Assembly: GCA_046481785.1 (NCBI GenBank)
Contig: JAWOJF010000109.1
Location: 1-11,809 of the forward strand
DNA from: JAWOJF01 sp046481785
Lineage (GTDB): Bacteria > Bacteroidota > Ignavibacteria > Ignavibacteriales > Ignavibacteriaceae
Length of the DNA stretch: 11,809 nt
Direction: 5' to 3'
Within the stretch, counting starts at the first letter, position 1. Each line of letters starts with the position of its first letter. Position numbers and translations under genes: made by a program. Below the pieces are notes generated by a model. The model was given only the letters and a program-made list of their open reading frames with translations, was not told the DNA's origin and did not search any database. Shown here one piece after another: positions 6,891 through 11,809 of this stretch.

Positions 6891-8411
6891 ATGAAAATGA
6901 AAGCAATAAAATATTTAATGATAATTCTGGTTGCGGCAGCTTCCTTAATAAGCATAAGCTGCGGAGAAGAAAAGGAAAATGGAGCTGCATCAGCAGATAA
7001 AACTTATTACTGCCCGATGCATCCCGAGGTAACTTCGAATAAACCGGGTGTTTGCCCTATATGCCATATGGACCTTGTTCTTAAAAGCAGTGATGAAGCA
7101 ATGGAAGAACACCTGGATGAAGGGTTAGTTATTTCAAACAGAAAACAGGTGTTAGCTAATGTAGCAGTTGTAAAAGTTAAAAAGGAAAATATTTCCAAAA
7201 CTGTTACCGCATACAGCTACCTGGATTTTGCCGAGCAGAACAGGAAGCTTGTAACCGCTAAATTTAACGGCAGAATAGAAAAATTGTATGTAGACAGAAC
7301 CGGCGAATATATCCGTAAAGGTGAACCCCTGTTTGATATATACAGCCCTGATCTTGTACAAGCACAGAATGAATATCTTATAATTGCAAATGGTTTTAGA
7401 AATACAAGCTTAGTTTCAGCAGAAGGCGTAAGCAGGAATGAGGATGTATTACTTAATGCCGCTGAACAAAAACTTAAATTATACGGATTAACTGACAAAC
7501 AGATACATGAACTTAGAAACACAAAAAAGGTAAATTATAATCTTACATATTACTCCCCTGTTAATGGCACAGTAATAGAAAAGAAGATTCAGGAAGGTAC
7601 GTATGTAAATGAAGGGACCATTGTTTATGATGTTGCTGATTTATCTGAACTTTGGAATATTGCAGAAGTTTATGAGAATGATCTGCATGTAATAAAGAAT
7701 GGAGATAAGGTTCAGTTAAAACTTAATTCGTATCCGGGTGAAACCTTTGAAGGAAGGGTGAATCTTATATATCCTGTAGTTAATCCCGAAACAAGAACGA
7801 TAAAGATTCGTTCATCTTTCCCCAATAAAGGGAATAAATTAAAACCAAACATGTACGGCGAAACTGTATTTACTGCCGGTTTTGGTGAAGGGCTTGTTAT
7901 ACCCGAAGAAGCAGTTCTTTTCACCGGCAAGCGAAATCTTGTCTGGATCCGGGTTAAAGATAAAACCTTTATACCCCGCGAGGTAACAGTTGGGACAAAA
8001 TTCAATGGAAAGTACCAGGTCATTTCAGGTATTAGTGAAGGCGAAGAAGTTGCTTCATCAGGAGCCTACCTGCTTGATTCTGAAAGTCAGTTAAAGTCGG
8101 GTTTATCAGGTACGGGACATGAACAGCATAACGTACCTCAGGACAATAATCAAAATAAAAATGATGTTCCCTCAGAACAAAAAGAAGATCACTTAAATCA
8201 TGAAAATATGCAGAGCTCATCCATGGAAATATGGAATAAGGTTTGCCCTGTTCTTGGCGGTAAAGTAAATCCTAAAGTTGAAACTGTCTTATTTGAAGGC
8301 AAAACTATAGGGTTCTGCTGCCCGGGATGTGATAAAGACTTTAGTGAAAACCCGGAAAAATATTTAAGCAATCTTTCTTCCGACGGAAAAAGATTTACCG
8401 GAGAAAAATAA
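6891..8411 (+). CDS. cusB: CusB-type periplasmic adaptor with N-terminal HMBD and C-terminal YHS-like domain
   Basis: This 506-residue membrane fusion protein links pump and outer membrane factor. A signal sequence ends in SISC (C24), a relaxed lipobox, so it is probably a lipoprotein. Residues 39-62 are a heavy-metal-binding domain: C41-P-M-H-P then C55-P-I-C58-H-M-D-L. The adaptor body follows: a barrel-sandwich half (120-160), a helical hairpin (about 153-212), the second half (222-250), a beta-barrel with NPETRTIKIRSSF (298-310), and a membrane-proximal part to about 400. A His/Met-bearing hydrophilic linker (405-445: H410, H413, H434, H437, M440, M445) leads to a YHS/TRASH-like domain: VCPVLGG (451-457), GFCCPGC (474-480) and NPEKYL. 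Metal ligands thus sit at both ends. ATG 6897 (third codon) is a credible alternative start because AAAGGA (6884-6889) is 7 bases from it but only 1 base from 6891. No terminator is visible in the 98 bases before it, so it is likely in the same operon. Confidence 0.93.
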   Translation: MKMKAIKYLMIILVAAASLISISCGEEKENGAASADKTYYCPMHPEVTSNKPGVCPICHMDLVLKSSDEAMEEHLDEGLVISNRKQVLANVAVVKVKKENISKTVTAYSYLDFAEQNRKLVTAKFNGRIEKLYVDRTGEYIRKGEPLFDIYSPDLVQAQNEYLIIANGFRNTSLVSAEGVSRNEDVLLNAAEQKLKLYGLTDKQIHELRNTKKVNYNLTYYSPVNGTVIEKKIQEGTYVNEGTIVYDVADLSELWNIAEVYENDLHVIKNGDKVQLKLNSYPGETFEGRVNLIYPVVNPETRTIKIRSSFPNKGNKLKPNMYGETVFTAGFGEGLVIPEEAVLFTGKRNLVWIRVKDKTFIPREVTVGTKFNGKYQVISGISEGEEVASSGAYLLDSESQLKSGLSGTGHEQHNVPQDNNQNKNDVPSEQKEDHLNHENMQSSSMEIWNKVCPVLGGKVNPKVETVLFEGKTIGFCCPGCDKDFSENPEKYLSNLSSDGKRFTGEK

Positions 8412-8468
8412 TTTTAAAGCAAGTTCAATAGTTAAAAGTAATTACAACAATAATAGAAAGGCAGAAAT

Positions 8469-8789
8469 ATGAAAACAAAAACCGGAATCAAACTGTTTAT
8501 CATTCTGATTACCGCTGTACTCATTACAGGCTGTGGAAAATCAGGAGAAGAAGAAACTATGGATATGCAGACAAGAGGCAGAGATGTGGATTCAACCTTT
8601 ATAAGAGATTATTCAGTTGATGTTGCTTCACTTGATGCAAATGGGGACGGCAGTGTTTACCAATGTCCAATGGATTGGAATATAATTTCAGATGACGCAG
8701 GCTCATGCCCGGTTTGTATGATGGACCTTGAAGAATATTCAGTATCCGTAGCACAACAGAACCTTGAAGACAACAGTCCTGACCGTTAG
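8469..8789 (+). CDS. Small lipoprotein with variant heavy-metal-binding domain
   Basis: The 106-residue protein has a signal peptide with a good lipobox LITGC (C22), so it should be anchored in the envelope facing the periplasm. A linker with MDM leads to an EF-hand-like loop, DANGDGSV (residues 56-63). Directly after it is an HMBD-type motif: C66-P-M-D then C80-P-V-C83-M-M-D-L. The usual CPMH is CPMD here, so one expected His ligand is replaced by Asp, while M84 and M85 add soft ligands. The gene lies 57 bases after the adaptor, with AAAGG 7 bases before the ATG, and is the last gene of the cluster before a strong inverted repeat. A role as periplasmic copper/silver carrier or buffer for the efflux complex is inferred. 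The homologous domain in the adaptor suggests they could exchange metal. Confidence 0.85.
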   Translation: MKTKTGIKLFIILITAVLITGCGKSGEEETMDMQTRGRDVDSTFIRDYSVDVASLDANGDGSVYQCPMDWNIISDDAGSCPVCMMDLEEYSVSVAQQNLEDNSPDR

Positions 8790-8829
8790 GAATGTGAACC
8801 ATAGCAATTTAAGAGAGTTGACATATACT

Positions 8830-8881
8830 AAAGATGACATCTTTTTCCGCCCTGGTGGACAGGTAAAAAGATGTCATCTTT
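8830..8881. terminator. Perfect 17-bp inverted repeat between convergent genes, candidate bidirectional terminator
   Basis: AAAGATGACATCTTTTT (8830-8846) and its exact reverse complement (8865-8881) flank 18 bases that can form a further CCTG/CAGG mini-stem (8851-8863). It sits 40 bases after the metal-efflux cluster and 88 bases before the stop of the opposing gene, the natural place for a shared terminator. The stem is A+T-rich and lacks a proper T-run after it, though TTTTTT occurs at 8894-8899. Each arm is itself nearly palindromic (AAAGATG-A-CATCTTT), so paired binding sites are an alternative reading. Confidence 0.65.
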
Positions 8882-8945
8882 CCCTGTAGAAACTTTTTTG
8901 TATTAGTTATTTTTAATTGCCACTACATTTACTCCGTGGATTTTC

Positions 8946-8965
8946 GGCACATATCCTGGCACATA
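8946..8965. repeat. Short direct repeat GGCACATA
   Basis: GGCACATA occurs at 8946-8953 and 8958-8965, a 12-base period, immediately downstream of the arylsulfotransferase-like stop codon. No function is apparent and it may be chance. Confidence 0.3.
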
Positions 8966-8969
8966 ACAG

Positions 8970-11153
8970 TTATTTCATTAGTATTAGTTTTTTTGTGCTT
9001 GTAAAATCACCTGCTGTCAGTTTGTATAAGTATACACCGCTTGGCAGATCCGCTCCGTTAAATTCAATCTCATGAACTCCCCGGTCCATTTGATTATTGA
9101 GTAAAGTTTTAACTTCACCACCAAGGATATTATATATTACAAGTTTTACCAATCCACCCTGCGGAATACTGAATTTTATTTTTGTTGAAGGATTGAAAGG
9201 ATTGGGGTAGTTCTGGTTTAATGTATAATTAATATCTGCTAAGCCGCCATTAACATCAGCCAGGATAGAATCTGTACTGCCGGTCATCGGCACAACTAAT
9301 GCAACACCCTCATCGGACTTGTCCCATCTTAAATATAAATCATCCAGGTAATCTCCTTCAGCAACAGGTTTAAACTTCATAATAACACTCTCATTTGCGC
9401 CGGGTGCAATTACTATAGGAAGAGTTACTTCAGCAGTAAAGGCAGAATCCCTGTTATATATGCCATTAATTTCAATATCACTATCCGAGTTATTTGTAAT
9501 GGTTAATGATAAGCTGAGTGAATCCCCTCTGCTGACAAATCCGAAAGATAATGTATCAGTATCTGCACTAAACAAACTTGTTTTCCAGGGGAACTTAAAA
9601 GCCCTGTAATTAATAAGGGTATCTGGAAGGGTAAGATAAAAAGAAACGGTACCATCAGGCTGAACTTCACTAATGGATGGCGGTGCTAGATTTCCGCCCC
9701 AGCCGATAAAGGTATTTTGATTTTCCAATCTTCTGCCGCTTCCCATAAAGCCGTTAAAAGTTTCAGGATCATTTCTGTATTCCCAAACCAGGGTAGCCGT
9801 CTTATTGACCTCATCAATCTCATATTCCACAACCCGGGAGAACTGGGGATCATGCAGATTGCCGTTATCAAAAAGAATTATATTTCCGTTAGGCAGTCTC
9901 CTTATATCATGCTGATGAGAAAAACCTATAGGATCATTTTGAAAAGCGAACTGGTTATTCCTGCAAAACTTTCCGCCAAGTCTCCAGATTATATTTCCTG
10001 TTTGTCTGTCAATCTTGGTTACTTCATCCATGTGCCTGCTTGAGATAAGAATATTTCCGTCATAATCCATTTCAATAGCATTTCCATGAACATAGTCTAT
10101 TAAAGTATCAGTAAGATTAATATTATAAGTAGCATCAGTTACTTTAAAATGATCCCAGCTCCGCCATTGGAAAATTACATTTTTATTTTCATCCAGCTCC
10201 TGTATAACTAATCCGGTTACAACGGCATTAGAGTCTCCATTAAATATAACAGTATCCATCGGGTATTGCTGATAATCGTAAGCCATCATTAAAGCATGTC
10301 CGTTATCAAGTATTTCCAGTTCATGCAGATCAGTCGGATAACCATTTTGCATGGAAAGGCTATCGGTTAAATTGTAAAGACTATCCAACAGGTAATACTG
10401 TTCTGTTGCTACATCATAATATGATAGTACTCCGGTTCTTTGTTTCTTAAAATCGAGAGCACCCCACGGTATTTTCCGGTAAAACACAGGAACACCATAA
10501 TTATCCGTTATAATTAAATAATAAGATATTGGTACAGCGTTAGGTGTAAAAAGTCCGAAGTTAAACGGAGAAAATGATATATAACCGGGGGCAGGATTAT
10601 TGATTGAATCAACTGTAAACTGAGGGAAATCTTCCGGCAGATATTCCCGGTGGAAATCATTTGTTTTTTGAAGGGAGGTCTTTCCAACAGAAAAATTTTT
10701 AGGCGCTTCCGATACAAAGTGTCTAAAATATTTACCGGATTCTGATCTGACTATCTTATTCATATCTGTTTTTGAGGTTTCGAATGAATAGCTGAATGGG
10801 GTAATATTTCTGCTCCCACCTTTTAATTCAACTGTAACCGTCTCACCATTGGCAAATCTTTTATCAGGATAAAAAAGGACCGTTTTATTATCTTCTGTTA
10901 AAACTACCTTACCGCTGTGTTTCCCGCTTTTTGAACCTGTTACATTAAATAAGGAAGCATCACTTAATGCTGAAGCATCAAAATCATCTCCCATCCGTAT
11001 AATAATATTAGATTCGGGGGGATTAAGATTTGAGCCGGGAACAGGCGAAATATATTTGAATTGTTTAGAGGTCTGGCCTTTAGCCAAATCTGATGTAAAA
11101 AAAATAAGTGCAGGCAATATGCCAAATAAAAGTATCTTTTTGCAAAGGTACAT
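8970..11153 (-). CDS. Secreted arylsulfotransferase-like protein with T9SS-type C-terminal sorting domain
   Basis: The 727-residue protein starts with a signal peptide (residues 1-27, ending AKGQ). It continues with an Ig-like Big_5-type domain (about 34-127: SPVPGSNLNPPESNIIIRM) and an ASST-type beta-propeller (about 190-495). Repeated His/Gly-Asn blade motifs include DLHELEILDNG (H277), YVHGNAIEMDYDGNILISSRH (split over 355-374, H356 and H374), IDRQTGNIIWRLGG and FSHQHDIRRLPNGN (H413, H415). A second Ig-like module follows (about 535-625). The end (644-727) is a type A sorting domain with NYPNPFNPSTKIKFSIP and LPSGVYLYKL. ASST enzymes move sulfate from aryl sulfates to phenols through a sulfo-histidine; H413 or H415 is the likeliest counterpart, but I cannot align it securely. 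The sorting tail predicts type IX export to the cell surface. TCTCCT at 11161-11166 (AGGAGA in sense) supports the start. It is convergent with the metal cluster, and no functional link is evident. Confidence 0.85.
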   Translation of the reverse strand: MYLCKKILLFGILPALIFFTSDLAKGQTSKQFKYISPVPGSNLNPPESNIIIRMGDDFDASALSDASLFNVTGSKSGKHSGKVVLTEDNKTVLFYPDKRFANGETVTVELKGGSRNITPFSYSFETSKTDMNKIVRSESGKYFRHFVSEAPKNFSVGKTSLQKTNDFHREYLPEDFPQFTVDSINNPAPGYISFSPFNFGLFTPNAVPISYYLIITDNYGVPVFYRKIPWGALDFKKQRTGVLSYYDVATEQYYLLDSLYNLTDSLSMQNGYPTDLHELEILDNGHALMMAYDYQQYPMDTVIFNGDSNAVVTGLVIQELDENKNVIFQWRSWDHFKVTDATYNINLTDTLIDYVHGNAIEMDYDGNILISSRHMDEVTKIDRQTGNIIWRLGGKFCRNNQFAFQNDPIGFSHQHDIRRLPNGNIILFDNGNLHDPQFSRVVEYEIDEVNKTATLVWEYRNDPETFNGFMGSGRRLENQNTFIGWGGNLAPPSISEVQPDGTVSFYLTLPDTLINYRAFKFPWKTSLFSADTDTLSFGFVSRGDSLSLSLTITNNSDSDIEINGIYNRDSAFTAEVTLPIVIAPGANESVIMKFKPVAEGDYLDDLYLRWDKSDEGVALVVPMTGSTDSILADVNGGLADINYTLNQNYPNPFNPSTKIKFSIPQGGLVKLVIYNILGGEVKTLLNNQMDRGVHEIEFNGADLPSGVYLYKLTAGDFTSTKKLILMK

Positions 11154-11280
11154 GTCTGTTTCTCCTAATTTGTGAATGGATTTTCGGTAATATGTATAAT
11201 AATCCCTCAGACTATTAAACAGGAAATGCTAAAATATACTGACTGAATTGCCAGGAACCGTGAAAATATTTAATACATCC

Positions 11281-11297
11281 TTTACATCCAATGTAAA
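11281..11297. repeat. Inverted repeat TTTACAT-CCA-ATGTAAA
   Basis: Perfect 7-bp arms surround a 3-base centre, midway between two divergent genes. The geometry suits a dimeric regulator site. The low-complexity A+T arms keep confidence modest. Confidence 0.35.
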
Positions 11298-11343
11298 AAG
11301 CAATGGATAATATAAATTGTAAATATACTGATATAACATATGC

Positions 11344-11366
11344 ATCACATTAAGATGAGATGTGAT
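11344..11366. repeat. Inverted repeat ATCACAT-N9-ATGTGAT
   Basis: Perfect 7-bp arms with a 9-base spacer lie about 60 bases upstream of the DoxX promoter -33 box. The half-sites recall CRP/FNR-type TGTGA but in the inverted order, so no regulator is assigned. Confidence 0.35.
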
Positions 11367-11424
11367 CTATTTAAAAAATAATAGATTTCAAAATGTGTCA
11401 GTTCTAATATTTACCTCGTGGATA

Positions 11425-11455
11425 TTTGAAAATACTGAAATACAAGCTATATTTT
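11425..11455 (+). promoter_or_regulatory. Bacteroidota-type promoter for the DoxX gene
   Basis: TTTG (11425-11428), a 19-base spacer and TATATTTT (11448-11455) match the Bacteroidota primary sigma consensus TTTG-N19-21-TAnnTTTG at all but the final base. Transcription would begin near 11460, giving a leader of about 50 bases before ATG 11509. Such short boxes can arise by chance in A+T-rich DNA. Confidence 0.45.
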
Positions 11456-11508
11456 ACCAAATCAATTCATGGAGTGCTTTAATCTGATCTCTCTTCAAGG
11501 GAAGTTAT

Positions 11509-11809
11509 ATGAAAATTAATTCGACAATAAATAGTTATGCCCCTTTGTTAATACGATTAATGACAGGGACTGTTTTTTTATCCGAAGGTATTCAGAAATT
11601 TTTATATCCCGGTGAAAGGGGCGTTGGAAGATTTATAAAAATAGGGTTGCCTGCCCCTGAGTTTTTTGGATATTTTGTCCCTTCTTTTGAGGTAATCTGC
11701 GGAACATTAGTTCTTATTGGTTTATTTACCAGGCTGGCGTCAATACCATTAATAATAATAATGATTGTGGCAATTATAACAACAAAAATTCCAATCCTTT
11801 TAAATGAAG
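11509..11809 (+). CDS. DoxX-family membrane protein, N-terminal part (3' end beyond window)
   Basis: One hundred codons are visible from ATG 11509, preceded by AAGGGAAG (11497-11504). Residues 1-20 contain LLIRLMTGTVFLSEGIQKF, followed by the loop YPGERGVGRF and the segment LPAPEFFGYFVPSFEVICG. A hydrophobic stretch then runs to IGLFTRLASIPLIIIMIVAI near residue 90. This order (RL-x-G-x2-F-x2-EG-x2-K first helix, PEFFGYFVP, then E-x2-CG-x-L) is typical of the DoxX family of small four-helix inner membrane proteins. Their roles range from quinone-linked oxidation to unknown. The product is a truncated view only because the window ends. It is divergent from the arylsulfotransferase-like gene, with its own likely promoter. 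Confidence 0.85.
   Translation, partial: MKINSTINSYAPLLIRLMTGTVFLSEGIQKFLYPGERGVGRFIKIGLPAPEFFGYFVPSFEVICGTLVLIGLFTRLASIPLIIIMIVAIITTKIPILLNE

Larger units (their letters stand above)
11154..11508. other. Divergent intergenic region between arylsulfotransferase-like and DoxX genes
   Basis: These 355 A+T-rich bases have no credible coding sequence. They contain the minus-strand ribosome binding site (11161-11166), two inverted repeats (11281-11297 and 11344-11366) and a promoter for the DoxX gene (11425-11455). I found no clear promoter for the minus-strand gene. Confidence 0.6.

Noticed and set aside
7712..8023. Minus-strand open frame of 103 codons, and similar ones at 7217-7522, 7152-7361 and 8032-8220
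   Set aside because: All are antisense to the adaptor gene, whose frame is continuous and conserved throughout.
9717..10043. Plus-strand open frame of 108 codons
   Set aside because: It is antisense to the propeller region of the arylsulfotransferase-like gene and shows no domain features.
11344..11366. CRP/FNR binding site
   Set aside because: The half-sites are in the inverted order relative to TGTGA-N6-TCACA.
1..11809. CRISPR arrays, tRNA or rRNA genes, insertion sequences or transposases
   Set aside because: No regularly spaced direct repeats, cloverleaf-like segments, rRNA motifs or transposase-like frames were seen on reading both strands.

Overview
The window is A+T-rich and most likely comes from a member of the Bacteroidota/FCB group, plausibly an Ignavibacteria-like lineage. 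Three observations support this. The secreted protein on the minus strand ends in a type IX secretion-style sorting domain with the NYPNPFNPSTKI signature. A small Cys/Met protein resembles a Bacteroidota family (HYC_CC_PP). A TTTG-N19-TAnnTTTG-like promoter sits in front of the last gene. The assignment is inferred from sequence style; no database was searched.

Layout. Positions 1-1166 (minus) hold the N-terminal 388 residues of a multi-PAS sensor protein cut by the window edge. A 321-base divergent intergenic region with inverted repeats follows. Then comes a plus-strand metal-efflux cluster: a small secreted Cys/His/Met protein (1488-1892), a CusA-type RND pump (2058-5414), a TolC-like outer membrane factor (5416-6792), a CusB-type adaptor with a metal-binding domain at each end (6891-8411), and a small lipoprotein with a heavy-metal-binding domain (8469-8789). 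A perfect 17-bp inverted repeat (8830-8881) separates this cluster from a convergent minus-strand arylsulfotransferase-like secreted protein (8970-11153). After a 355-base divergent spacer, a DoxX-family membrane protein starts at 11509 and runs off the right edge.

How the genes work together. The pump keeps the three periplasmic methionines that carry Cu(I)/Ag(I) in E. coli CusA (here M568, M618, M667) and the AIG-x3-D...E signature in TM4. I therefore read the cluster as copper/silver rather than Zn/Co/Cd efflux. Pump, outer membrane channel and adaptor would form one tripartite machine across the envelope. The adaptor's N-terminal HMBD, its His/Met linker and C-terminal YHS-like domain, the lipoprotein HMBD and the small Cys/Met protein are extra periplasmic metal-handling modules.

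No wholly new system is evident. The less ordinary points are a Ser/Gly-rich insertion with an MxxMxxM motif in the pump, a 75-base in-frame hairpin-bearing extension at the start of the outer membrane factor, an HMBD variant with Asp in place of His, and a stem built from two nearly palindromic arms between the convergent genes.
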